A stretch of DNA of 64,000 bases from positions 6,510,001 to 6,574,000 of the forward strand of contig NZ_CP052860.1 in NCBI RefSeq assembly GCF_012935715.1, written 5' to 3'. A model generated the notes under the pieces. It worked only from the letters and a program-made list of their open reading frames with translations, had not been told where the DNA came from and did no database searches. Shown piece by piece: positions 47,118-55,825 of the stretch (position 1 is its first letter; each line of letters begins with the position of its first letter). Origin of the DNA: Pseudomonas sp. ADAK13 (GTDB taxonomy: Bacteria > Pseudomonadota > Gammaproteobacteria > Pseudomonadales > Pseudomonadaceae). The position numbers and the translations under genes were made by a program.

Positions 47118-49238
47118 ATGAGTCCTACCGCCGTACCCAATCGCCTGACACTGGCCGTCTCCCTCGCCCTGTTCGGCCTCACTGCCCATGCCGACGACGC
47201 CGCCCTGCCGGTGGTCAACGTCACCGCCGAGCACCGCAGCGAAAACCTGCAAAAAACCCCGCTGGCGATTTCCGCGTTCGATGAAAAAGCCCTCGAAGAC
47301 AAGCAGATCAACAGCGTGCGCGATCTCTCCGGCCAGGTACCCAACCTGACACTCAGCCGCCAGTCGATCTCCTACAGCGCCCAGACCTACGGCATCCGCG
47401 GCATCGGCGAAACCGACCCGATCCAGGAAGCCGCCGTCGCCGTCTACGCCGATGACCTGTACATCCCCCGCGCCATTTCCTCGATGCTCGACTTCAACGA
47501 TGTGGAGCGGGTCGAAGTGTTGCGCGGCCCACAGGGCACGCTGTATGGCCGTAACAGCAGCGCCGGCGCGATCCGTGTGATCACCCGCGACCCCAGCCAG
47601 GAAACCCGTGGCTTTGTCGAGCTGGGCGCCGGCAACTACGACGCGCAGAACGCACGCCTGCTGATCAGTGGGCCGCTGGTGGACAACGCATTGTTCGGCA
47701 GTTTCTCGGCGATTCGCCTGAGCCGCGACGGCACCGTGTCCGACCCGACCCGTGGCAAGGACGTGAACAACGTCGACATCCAGTCCTATCGCGGCAAGCT
47801 GCGCTACAAGCCGGTGGATTCGCCCTGGGATGTGCAACTGACCCTGGCCGGCACCTTCGACCGTGGCGACACCACCAGCTACACGCCCTTCGACGCCAAC
47901 GGGCATTTCGACAAGTTCAAGAGCTACAGCAGCCTCGACCCGAAAAACCGCCTGGACCAGGGCAGCTCGGTGTTGCGGGCGATCTATGCGATCAATGACA
48001 ACCTGAATTTCAAGTCGGTGACCGCCTATTCGGCGTTCCACCAACCGGTGGATTACGACAACTCAGGGCAAGCCGCGCTGATCCAGAACAACCTGATCCT
48101 GTACAAGCAGAACTATGCGACCCAGGAGTTCCAGCTCAACGGCGACTACGACGATTTCAGCTTCAGCACCGGCGTGTACCTGTACCGCGAGAAGTTCGAC
48201 GCCGACCGCGACAACCTCACCTACTCCATCGCCCGCAACCGGGTGATCGGCCAGGGGCAATACAGCACCACCAACACCGAAAGCTACGCGCTGTATGGCC
48301 AGGGCACCTACAAGCTCACGCAACAACTGTCGCTGATCGCCGGCCTGCGCTTTACCCGCGAGCACAAGAATTTCGACTTTACCAACTACGCGATCAACAC
48401 CAACCGGGAAATCACCGGCACCAACTTCACCGCCGAGTCGAGCAAATCCTGGCAGTCCACCAGCCCGAAAATCGGCTTCGAATACGCCTGGACCCCGCAC
48501 CTGAACCAATACGCCTACGTCGCCAAGGGCTTCAAGGCCGGCGGTTACGACAACCGCGCACCGACCCAGGCCGCCGCTGAACAGGCGTTCTCCCCGGAAG
48601 ACGTGACCACCTGGGAAACCGGGGTCAAGGGCGACTTCTTCGACCAGCGCCTGCGGGCCAACGTCGCGGTGTTCTACAACGACTACAAAGACCTGCAAAC
48701 CAACGCCTATGACCCGGCGCTGGGCGTGAGCCTGCGCACCAACGTTGGCCGCGCCCACACCTACGGCGTGGAGCTGGAAACCCTCACCGCCCTGAGCCGC
48801 GACCTGCAATTGACCGCCAACGTCGGCTACCTGCAAAGCAAGTACGACGACTTCCAGAACGCCAGCGGTGCCGGGGTGGATGCCAACGGCAAGCAACTGG
48901 TGTTCTCGCCGCGCTGGAACGCCAGCCTGGGCCTGAACTACACCATTCCTGCCGGGTTGCCCGGCACCTGGCTGGCGGGCACCGATGCGCAGTTCCAGAC
49001 CAAGTCCTATGCCAACGCGCTGAACGACGACATCCAGGAAATCCCGCAACAGACCTTCTGGAACGCCAACACCCGCTACATCAGCGGCGACGGCCACTGG
49101 ACCACCACCCTCGCGGTGAAAAACCTGCTGGACCGCGCCTACCCGCAGTCGGTGGGCTACGTGCCCTCAAGCGGCGCCCGCTACTACTCGGTCAACGACC
49201 CGCGAACCCTGTTGCTGACCGTGCGCTACGACCTCTGA
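47118..49238 (+). CDS. TonB-dependent receptor without signalling domain (first of pair)
   Basis: A 706-aa outer-membrane receptor from ATG 47118. The signal peptide ends near TAHAD; a TonB-box-like PVVNVTA follows at residues 31-37, then the plug (LSGQVPNLTLSRQSISYSAQ, GIRGIGETDPIQEAAVAVYA, VEVLRGPQGTLYGRNSSAGA) and barrel, ending LLTVRYDL. The plug type (DPIQEAAVAVYADDLYIPRA) belongs to the large FyuA/catecholate-like group also used for non-iron nutrients. No STN domain, sigma factor or Fur box is present, but sulfur-cluster promoter motifs are, so uptake of an organosulfur compound is more likely than a siderophore. Confidence 0.88.
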   Translation: MSPTAVPNRLTLAVSLALFGLTAHADDAALPVVNVTAEHRSENLQKTPLAISAFDEKALEDKQINSVRDLSGQVPNLTLSRQSISYSAQTYGIRGIGETDPIQEAAVAVYADDLYIPRAISSMLDFNDVERVEVLRGPQGTLYGRNSSAGAIRVITRDPSQETRGFVELGAGNYDAQNARLLISGPLVDNALFGSFSAIRLSRDGTVSDPTRGKDVNNVDIQSYRGKLRYKPVDSPWDVQLTLAGTFDRGDTTSYTPFDANGHFDKFKSYSSLDPKNRLDQGSSVLRAIYAINDNLNFKSVTAYSAFHQPVDYDNSGQAALIQNNLILYKQNYATQEFQLNGDYDDFSFSTGVYLYREKFDADRDNLTYSIARNRVIGQGQYSTTNTESYALYGQGTYKLTQQLSLIAGLRFTREHKNFDFTNYAINTNREITGTNFTAESSKSWQSTSPKIGFEYAWTPHLNQYAYVAKGFKAGGYDNRAPTQAAAEQAFSPEDVTTWETGVKGDFFDQRLRANVAVFYNDYKDLQTNAYDPALGVSLRTNVGRAHTYGVELETLTALSRDLQLTANVGYLQSKYDDFQNASGAGVDANGKQLVFSPRWNASLGLNYTIPAGLPGTWLAGTDAQFQTKSYANALNDDIQEIPQQTFWNANTRYISGDGHWTTTLAVKNLLDRAYPQSVGYVPSSGARYYSVNDPRTLLLTVRYDL

Positions 49239-49280
49239 CGCTACCCCCTCCAAAAGCACCGCAATCTCAAGGAGCGAATC

Positions 49281-50855
49281 ATGGCTTTTACCCGCAGGGA
49301 ACTGATTTCCCGTATTGCCGCCGTGGGCGGTTATTCCGCCGCTGTCAGCGCATTGGGCGCGCTGGGGCTGACGCCCCAGGCAGTGGCATCAAGCTTTACC
49401 CCGCTGCAATTGGGCAGCACCGGCAAGGGCAAGAACGTGGTGGTGGTCGGCGCCGGGATCTCCGGGCTGGTCAGCGCCTACGAGCTGCGCAAGGCCGGTT
49501 TCAACGTGACGATCCTGGAGGCCCGCGACCGGGTGGGCGGGCGCAACTGGACGCTGCGCCGTGGCACCAAAGTCGACTTCGACGACGGTGTCAGCCAGAC
49601 CGTCGACTTTGACGACGGGCAGTTTTTCAATGCCGGCCCGGCGCGGATTCCCAGCCACCACCAGACGATTCTCGGCTACTGCCGCGAGCTGGGGGTGGAG
49701 CTGCAAGTGCTGGTCAACAGCAGCCGCAACGCCCTGGCCCGCCCCGATACCCAGCAACCAGCGTTTCAACTGCGCCAGGCGGTCAACGACACCCGTGGCC
49801 AGCTCTCGGAACTGCTGGCCCGTACCGTCAGCCGCAAGGCCCTGGACCAGGACCTGAGCGCGGACGACCGCAAGGCCCTGCTGAGTTTCCTCAAGGTGTA
49901 CGGCGACCTCAACGGCGACCTGCAATACAAGGGCTCGGTGCGTTCCGGCTACACCCGGGTGCCCGGTGCCGGTGATCAAACCGGCGTGACCCGCGCCCCG
50001 CTGGAGCTGCAAACCCTGCTCAATCCCAAGCTGTGGGGCGCGCTGGTGTTCGACGAAATACCGGAGTTTTCCTCCACCATGTTCCAGCCGGTGGGTGGCA
50101 TGGACCGCATTCCGTATGCCTTCTACGAGCACCTCAAGGATGCGGTGCGCTTCAACGCTGAAGTCAGTGATATCCAGACCTCAGAGCAAGGCAGCCGCAT
50201 CAGCTACCGCGACCGCCTCAGCGGCAAGACCCAGACCCTGAGCGCCGACTACGCCATCGTCACCGTGCCGCTGCCACTGTTGGCGAAGCTGCCGAGCAAC
50301 TTCACCGCGCCGTTCAAGCAGGCGATCCAGACCGCGCAAAGCGACCAGGCCAACAAGGTGGCGTGGCAGGCACCGCGTTTTTGGGAAACCGACTTCAACA
50401 TCTACGGCGGCCTGTCGTACCTCGACCATGAAGTCAAAGGGTTGTGGTACCCCAGCGACCGTCTCAACAGCGCCCAGGGGATTCTGGTGGCGGCCTACAA
50501 CACCAGCGAGTCGGCCCAGGCCTTCAGCAAAAAATCCCTGGCCGAACAGTTCGACTCTTCACGCCAGGCGGTGGAGCTGTTGCACCCCGGCCACAGCGCC
50601 AAACTGCAAAAACCGGTGGCGATCAACTGGTCGAAAGTCAGCTACAGCAAGGGCCCGTGGATCGTCAACGACGAGGTTGGCGAGAGCGCCTATCGCCTGC
50701 TTAACGAGCCCCAGGGCCGTACTTACCTGGCCAGCGACGCCCTCGCCCACGGCGGTGTCGGTATCTGGCAGAACAGCGCCGCCGACTCCGCACGGCGCAT
50801 CGTCTCACTGATCGGCCGCCATGCCGAACGCCAGCAACCGGGCGTTGCCGCCTGA
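49281..50855 (+). CDS. Exported flavin amine/amino-acid oxidase
   Basis: A 524-aa flavoprotein with a Tat-like leader (TRRELISRIAAVGGYSAAVS), then the FAD dinucleotide-binding motif VVVVGAGISGLVSAYELRKA (GAGISG at 57-62, acidic Glu80) and the RDRVGGRNWTLR motif typical of flavin monoamine / L-amino-acid oxidases. Substrate-domain features include ARIPSHHQTILGYCRELGVE and the C-terminal FAD contact GGVGIWQNSAADSARRIV. It would oxidise an amine or amino acid to an imine with H2O2 in the periplasm. It is directly upstream of an exported RidA and between two TonB receptors. The substrate is unknown. Confidence 0.85.
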   Translation: MAFTRRELISRIAAVGGYSAAVSALGALGLTPQAVASSFTPLQLGSTGKGKNVVVVGAGISGLVSAYELRKAGFNVTILEARDRVGGRNWTLRRGTKVDFDDGVSQTVDFDDGQFFNAGPARIPSHHQTILGYCRELGVELQVLVNSSRNALARPDTQQPAFQLRQAVNDTRGQLSELLARTVSRKALDQDLSADDRKALLSFLKVYGDLNGDLQYKGSVRSGYTRVPGAGDQTGVTRAPLELQTLLNPKLWGALVFDEIPEFSSTMFQPVGGMDRIPYAFYEHLKDAVRFNAEVSDIQTSEQGSRISYRDRLSGKTQTLSADYAIVTVPLPLLAKLPSNFTAPFKQAIQTAQSDQANKVAWQAPRFWETDFNIYGGLSYLDHEVKGLWYPSDRLNSAQGILVAAYNTSESAQAFSKKSLAEQFDSSRQAVELLHPGHSAKLQKPVAINWSKVSYSKGPWIVNDEVGESAYRLLNEPQGRTYLASDALAHGGVGIWQNSAADSARRIVSLIGRHAERQQPGVAA

Positions 50856-50880
50856 ACCTTCTCACTCAAGGAATGAACTG

Positions 50881-51372
50881 ATGAAAACTCTTTTTGCAGG
50901 ACTGCTGATGACCGCCACCAGCCTCGCCGCCCACGCCGATGAGATCAAGCGCGTGCCGCTGCCCAACTCGAACTTCCCGATCTCGCTGGCGGTGTCGGTG
51001 CCACCGCAAACCGAGCTGCTGTTTGTCAGTGGATTGCTGGCTGATGTGCACGACCCCAAGGCACCGAAAGACTCGTTTGCGGCCTATGGCGACACGGCGA
51101 TCCAGACCACGTCGATCCTCAACAAGCTCAAGGGCGTACTGCAAAGCCAGGGCCTGGATCTGGGGGATGTGGTGCAGTTGCGGGTGTTCCTGGTAGGTGA
51201 TCCGGCCAAGGGCGGCAAGCTGGACTTCGCCGGTTTGCAGGAAGGCTACACGCCGTTCTTCGGCAGTGCCGAGCAACCGAAAAAACCGGCGCGCACCGCC
51301 GTGCAAGTCGTCGCACTGCCGTTGCCCGGCGGGCTGGTAGAAATCGAAGCGGTTGCCGCGCGCAAACGCTGA
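50881..51372 (+). CDS. Exported RidA-family protein
   Basis: A 163-aa protein: signal peptide MKTLFAGLLMTATSLAAHAD, then a RidA/YjgF fold (ELLFVSGLLADVHDPKAPKD, QGLDLGDVVQLRVFLVGDPA, KKPARTAVQVVALPLPGGLV). The catalytic Arg of active RidA enzymes is kept (Arg138 in PARTAVQV). RidA proteins hydrolyse reactive 2-imino acids to keto acids plus ammonia, so pairing with an imine-producing oxidase makes sense. A periplasmic RidA is unusual, as most are cytosolic. The ATG has AAGGAA at a good distance, 25 bases after the oxidase stop. Confidence 0.85.
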   Translation: MKTLFAGLLMTATSLAAHADEIKRVPLPNSNFPISLAVSVPPQTELLFVSGLLADVHDPKAPKDSFAAYGDTAIQTTSILNKLKGVLQSQGLDLGDVVQLRVFLVGDPAKGGKLDFAGLQEGYTPFFGSAEQPKKPARTAVQVVALPLPGGLVEIEAVAARKR

Positions 51373-51430
51373 TCCCCCGGGCATCGCAAATAACCTGTTC
51401 GGCTTGGGTATCTCTGTGGCGAGGTGCTTT

Positions 51431-51565
51431 CTGTGGTGAGGGGGCTTGTCCCCCGTTGGGCTGCGAAGCAGCCCCAAACCAGGCGCCCACGTTTGCCTGG
51501 TAGAACTCGGTGAGCTTATTGGGGCCGCTTCGCAGCCCAACGGGGGACAAGCCCCCTCGCCACAG
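51431..51565. repeat. REPIN-like inverted pair with nested hairpin
   Basis: Arms 51431-51475 and 51521-51565 pair at 43 of 45 positions (cores GGGGGCTTGTCCCCC and GGGGGACAAGCCCCC). The 45-base spacer contains a second hairpin (ACCAGGC...GCCTGGT). It lies between the RidA gene and the second TonB receptor. The cores match the other REPIN-like elements of the window. Confidence 0.75.
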
Positions 51566-51623
51566 GACAAGCCCTCTCCTTCCACAGGGCAAGCAACATC
51601 TGAGACCAAGGAGCTTCACTCTC

Positions 51624-54083
51624 ATGCATAGCCGTCCCTTATTGCTGCCGCTCTCGCTGGCGTGCGGCCTGGCGTCCTTCGGCGTCGAATCCGCCGAAGA
51701 CCGCTCCCCCACCCTCGACACCGTGGTGGTCACCGGCAACCGTGGCGCCGAACAACGCACGGTCACCACCAGCCCAACACCGATTGATGTGATCAGCGGC
51801 GAGCAGCTGCGGGCCGTGGGCAAGCCGAGTCTGCTGGAGGCATTGGGCAAGCTCATTCCGTCCTTCAACCTGCCGGACCGCGCCGGCTGGGATGCCAGCG
51901 GCGTGGTGCGCTCGGCCACGCTGCGCGGCCTCACCGCCTCCCACGTGCTGGTGCTGGTCAACGGCAAACGCCGGCACACCAGCGCCACCCTGAACATCAA
52001 CGGCATCAACAGCGGCGCCGCCCCCAGCGACCTGGACCTGATCCCGGTGGCTGCCATCGACCATGTGGAAGTGCTGCGCGACGGCGCCGCCGCCCAGTAC
52101 GGTTCGGATGCGATTTCAGGGGTGATCAATATCATCCTCAAGCAGACCACCGGCGGCAGTTCCGACACCACCCTGGGCCAGAACTACGACGGCAAGCGCG
52201 GCACCGGCCAGGAGGCGCTGAATTATGGCTTCCAGGTGGGCGAAGCCGGGGTGCTCAACGTGTCCCTCGACACCCGCTACCAGGAGCGCGACAACAAGGC
52301 CGGCAGCAACGGCTACAGCAGCCATTACTACCCGCTGGCCGATGGCTCCCCCGACCCGCGCGAAGCCACCTCCAGCCACCACACCTACAAAGGCTATGGT
52401 TCGCCCCGCAGCCAACTGGCCGATGTGGCGTACAACCTCGACCTGCCGCTGAACGATGACCTGACGCTGTACTCGTTCTCCACCCTGGCCACCCGGGAGA
52501 ACAACGACGGCCAGAACTTCCGCCTGCCCAATGGCCGCAACACCATCACCACCGGGCCCAATGGTTACCCCGATGGCTACAGCCCGTACTGGCTGGTCAA
52601 CGAGACCGACTTTCAATCGGCCTTCGGTGCCAAGGGCAACGACCTCGGCGGCGGTTGGGCCTGGGACTTGAGCAGCACCTACGGGCGCAACTACGCCAAG
52701 CAGCGCACCTACGACAACCAAAACCCGTCCCTGGGTGAAAGCACGCCGAACACGTTTACCTCCGGCATCTACATTGCCGATCAGCTCACCACCAACCTGG
52801 ACCTGAAAAACAACTACGAGATCGGCCTGGCCAAGCCGCTGGACGTGGCGTTCGGCCTGGAGCACCGGCGCGAAAGCTACGAGACACGCGCCGGCTCGGA
52901 GGCCTCGTATATCGATGGCGGCTACGTGTTCCCGGCGGGCCATCCGCGGGCCGGGCAGCGCCCTGATCCGGGGGCTCAGGTCACCAACGGTATCCGCCCG
53001 GAAGACGCGCAGAAGATCAGCCGCAACAGCCTCGCCAGCTATGTGGACCTGGGTTTCTACCCCACCGAACAGTGGTACGTCGGCGTGGCCGGGCGCTACG
53101 AGCATTACAACGAAGGCGTCGGCGGCACCCGCAGTGGCAAGCTCAGCACCCGGTATGCGTTCAACCCGGTGTTCGCCCTGCGCGGCACCGTGAGCAACGG
53201 CTTTCGCGCGCCGTCACTGGCCAACGAGATCTTCACCGCGCGCTCCACCGGGTTCGACACCATCAACGGGGTGTACCAGTCGTATAACTACGTGATCCTG
53301 CCGGTGGATTCCGCCGGCGCCCAGGCACTCGGCGCCAAGTCACTGAAGCCGGAGCGTTCGACCAACTTCAGCCTCGGTTTCGCCGTGACTCCAAGCGACG
53401 ACCTGAGCCTGACGGTGGACGGCTACGTGATCAACCTGCGGGACCGCCTGGTGCTCAGCGAACGCTTCCAGGGCCCGGGCATTGCGGCGCTGCTGGACGG
53501 CATCGGCGTACCGGCCACGGCGGGCGCGCAGTACTTCACCAATGGCGCCAACACCCGCACCTCCGGCGTGGACGTGGTGGGCAACTACCGGCAAAACCTC
53601 GACCGCTACGGCTCGGTGAAATGGACGGCGGCGCTGAACTACAACCACACGCAGATCCTCAGCGTCAACGACACCCCGGCGCAGCTCGCCGCCCTGGGTA
53701 ACTTCCAGTTGATGGGCCGCCAGTCGCGGGCACTGATCACCAAGACCTCACCCAGCAGCAAGATGATTTTCTCTGCCGACTGGGCGATCCACGACTTCGA
53801 CGTCAACCTGCGCCTGACCCGCTACGGCACCTACACCGAGGTCAACAGCTCCAGCGACCCGAGCCTGGACCGCACGTATTCGGCCAAGTGGATCACCGAC
53901 CTCGACGTGGCCTACGCCATCACCCGGCAACTGACCGTAGCGGTGGGTGCGCAGAACCTGTTCGACAAATACCCGGATCACATCGGCGTGAAGAACTCTT
54001 CTTTCGGCGACAACTGGGGCAGTTATTCGCCGTTCGGGTTTACCGGCGGGTATTACTACAGCCGGGTGCAGTACGCGTTCTGA
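51624..54083 (+). CDS. TonB-dependent receptor without signalling domain (second of pair)
   Basis: An 819-aa receptor from ATG 51624 (AAGGAG upstream). A short signal peptide (LPLSLACGLASFGVESA), a TonB-box-like TLDTVVVTGNR, the plug (LLEALGKLIPSFNLPDRAGW, TLRGLTASHVLVLVNGKRRH, VEVLRDGAAAQYGSDAISGV) and a barrel ending YYYSRVQYAF. The plug matches the iron-complex/TonB-receptor group often used for carbohydrates, vitamins or other organics. It ends one base before the convergent LysR gene. A substrate shared with the amine oxidase/RidA pair is possible. Confidence 0.88.
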   Translation: MHSRPLLLPLSLACGLASFGVESAEDRSPTLDTVVVTGNRGAEQRTVTTSPTPIDVISGEQLRAVGKPSLLEALGKLIPSFNLPDRAGWDASGVVRSATLRGLTASHVLVLVNGKRRHTSATLNINGINSGAAPSDLDLIPVAAIDHVEVLRDGAAAQYGSDAISGVINIILKQTTGGSSDTTLGQNYDGKRGTGQEALNYGFQVGEAGVLNVSLDTRYQERDNKAGSNGYSSHYYPLADGSPDPREATSSHHTYKGYGSPRSQLADVAYNLDLPLNDDLTLYSFSTLATRENNDGQNFRLPNGRNTITTGPNGYPDGYSPYWLVNETDFQSAFGAKGNDLGGGWAWDLSSTYGRNYAKQRTYDNQNPSLGESTPNTFTSGIYIADQLTTNLDLKNNYEIGLAKPLDVAFGLEHRRESYETRAGSEASYIDGGYVFPAGHPRAGQRPDPGAQVTNGIRPEDAQKISRNSLASYVDLGFYPTEQWYVGVAGRYEHYNEGVGGTRSGKLSTRYAFNPVFALRGTVSNGFRAPSLANEIFTARSTGFDTINGVYQSYNYVILPVDSAGAQALGAKSLKPERSTNFSLGFAVTPSDDLSLTVDGYVINLRDRLVLSERFQGPGIAALLDGIGVPATAGAQYFTNGANTRTSGVDVVGNYRQNLDRYGSVKWTAALNYNHTQILSVNDTPAQLAALGNFQLMGRQSRALITKTSPSSKMIFSADWAIHDFDVNLRLTRYGTYTEVNSSSDPSLDRTYSAKWITDLDVAYAITRQLTVAVGAQNLFDKYPDHIGVKNSSFGDNWGSYSPFGFTGGYYYSRVQYAF

Positions 54084-54084
54084 T

Positions 54085-54972
54085 TTAGCAACCGCCGGCC
54101 AGGCGTTCACGCAGGAACTCGATCAACGCCTGCACCGGGCGCGAGCTCTGGCGGTGCTGGGGGTACACGGCGGAAAGGGTCAGGGACTCGGGCGCGAAGT
54201 CGTCCAGCAGTGTCACCAGCCGGCCGTCCTGCAGGGCTTGGGCGACGATAAAGTTCGGCAGGTAGGTGATGCCCAATCCTGCTATCGCGGCTTCGCACAG
54301 CAACTCGCCGTTGTTGACCCGCATACGCCCGCTGACATTGCGGGTGTGGGGTTTACCGTCAACCTTGAAGTGCCATTGCACCTGGCGGCCATGGCCGTAA
54401 GGCAGGCATTGGTGGTCGGCCAGGTCGTCGGGGCGTTGCGGTGTACCGTGGTGTGCCAGGTAATCCGGGCTGGCGCAGTACACGCGTTGCACGCTGGCGA
54501 TGCGCCGGGCGATCAGGGTCGAGTCTTCAAGGATGCCGATGCGCAGCACCAGGTCGTAGCCTTCGCTGATCAGGTCTACCGGGCGGTCGCTGAGGTCCAC
54601 TTCCACGGTGACGTGAGGGTGGCGTTGCAGGAACAGCGGCAACAGGCTGCCCAGGTGTGCCATGGCGAACGACAAGGGCGCACTCAGGCGAATGGTGCCA
54701 CGGGGGTCGGTGTTCTGGCCGGCGATGCCCTGCTCCACTTGCTCGACTTCACTGAGCAGGCGCAAGGCGGATTCGTAGTAACTCTGGCCCAGGGGCGTGA
54801 CGTCCAGGCGGCGGGTGGAGCGGTTGAGCAGGCGTACGCCCAGGCGCTCTTCCAGCTGGATCAGGCGACGGCTGACAAATTGCTTGGACAGCCCAAGGTG
54901 TTCGGCGGCGGCGGTGAAACTGCCGGATTCCATGACCTGGCAAAACAGGCGCATGTCTTCGAAGGGGTTCAT
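54085..54972 (-). CDS. LysR family transcriptional regulator (CrgA-like branch)
   Basis: A 295-aa regulator: MNPFEDMRLFCQVMESGSFT, AAEHLGLSKQFVSRRLIQLE, ERLGVRLLNRSTRRLDVTP for the winged helix, and an effector domain (TIRLSAPLSFAMAHLGSLLP, DLVLRIGILEDSTLIARRIA, CEAAIAGLGITYLPNFIV). It belongs to the branch that includes CrgA and AaeR-like proteins. It converges with the second TonB receptor, and the isochorismatase operon lies upstream on the same strand. Target not evident. Confidence 0.9.
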   Translation of the reverse strand: MNPFEDMRLFCQVMESGSFTAAAEHLGLSKQFVSRRLIQLEERLGVRLLNRSTRRLDVTPLGQSYYESALRLLSEVEQVEQGIAGQNTDPRGTIRLSAPLSFAMAHLGSLLPLFLQRHPHVTVEVDLSDRPVDLISEGYDLVLRIGILEDSTLIARRIASVQRVYCASPDYLAHHGTPQRPDDLADHQCLPYGHGRQVQWHFKVDGKPHTRNVSGRMRVNNGELLCEAAIAGLGITYLPNFIVAQALQDGRLVTLLDDFAPESLTLSAVYPQHRQSSRPVQALIEFLRERLAGGC

Positions 54973-55046
54973 TGTCGCTTCTCGGTGGACGCTGAAGCTC
55001 TTTATAACCGGGTTGTCGCATCACCACCAATCAAATATCGATACCC

Positions 55047-55143
55047 CTGTGGCGAGGGAGCTTGCTCCCGCTGGAGTGCGAAGCGCTCCCAGGATTTTTG
55101 GGGCCGCTACGCAGCCCAGCGGGAGCAAGCTCCCTCGCCACAG
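55047..55143. repeat. REPIN-like inverted pair
   Basis: Arms 55047-55074 and 55116-55143 are perfect 28-base reverse complements (cores GGGAGCTTGCTCCC and GGGAGCAAGCTCCC). An inner GGGCCGCTACGCAGCCC lies between them, and a further GCAAGCTCCCTCGCCACA copy follows at 55144-55160. It lies between the LysR gene and the isochorismatase gene, 41 bases after the end of the latter. Confidence 0.78.
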
Positions 55144-55183
55144 CAAGCTCCCTCGCCACAAGGAGGTTGCTTCGGCCCTGAGG

Positions 55184-55801
55184 TTACTTGGCCGCCAGTG
55201 CCGAGTAGCTGTTCATCAGGTTGCGATAGTTGGGAATGCGCGGCGACAGCAGATTCGCCAGGCCTTCCATGTCGTTGCGCCAGTCCACCTGCAGCTCGCA
55301 GGCCACCGAGAACCAGTTCACCAGCTGTGCACCGGCCGCCGTCATGCGTGCCCACGCCGCCTGTTGCACGGTTTCGTTGAAGGTCCCCGACGCGTCGGTG
55401 ACCACAAACACTTCAAACCCTTCAGCCAGGGCCGACAACGTCGGGAAGGTCACGCACACGTCGGTCACGACCCCGGCGATGATCAGTTGCTTGCGGCCGG
55501 TGGCTTTCACTGCCTTGACGAAGTCTTCGTTGTCCCACGCGTTGATCTGGCCAGGGCGCGGGATGTATGGCGCGTCCGGGAACAGCTCTTTCAGCTCCGG
55601 CACCATCGGGCCGTTGGGGCCGCTTTCGAAGCTGGTGGTGAGGATGGTCGGCAGCTTGAAGAACTTGGCCAGGTCCGCCAGGGCCAGCACGTTGTTCTTG
55701 AACTCGTTGGGCGAGAAGTCCTGCACCAGCGAAATCAGGCCGGTCTGGTGGTCCACCAGCAGCACCACGGCGTCATCTTTGTTCAGGCGTTTGTAAGTCA
55801 T
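55184..55801 (-). CDS. Isochorismatase-family cysteine hydrolase (YcaC-like)
   Basis: A 205-aa hydrolase. Asp17 (LLVDHQTG) and Cys116 (GVVTDVCVTFP) are the family catalytic residues, with a cis-peptide-type GVVTD loop between. PRPGQINAWDNEDFVKAV closely follows YcaC-type proteins, whose substrate is unknown. It likely hydrolyses an amide or ester. It is the third gene of a minus-strand operon after the amidohydrolase, starting 24 bases beyond it. Confidence 0.87.
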   Translation of the reverse strand: MTYKRLNKDDAVVLLVDHQTGLISLVQDFSPNEFKNNVLALADLAKFFKLPTILTTSFESGPNGPMVPELKELFPDAPYIPRPGQINAWDNEDFVKAVKATGRKQLIIAGVVTDVCVTFPTLSALAEGFEVFVVTDASGTFNETVQQAAWARMTAAGAQLVNWFSVACELQVDWRNDMEGLANLLSPRIPNYRNLMNSYSALAAK

Positions 55802-55825
55802 GGGAACACTCCTTTGGGGGTTGAT

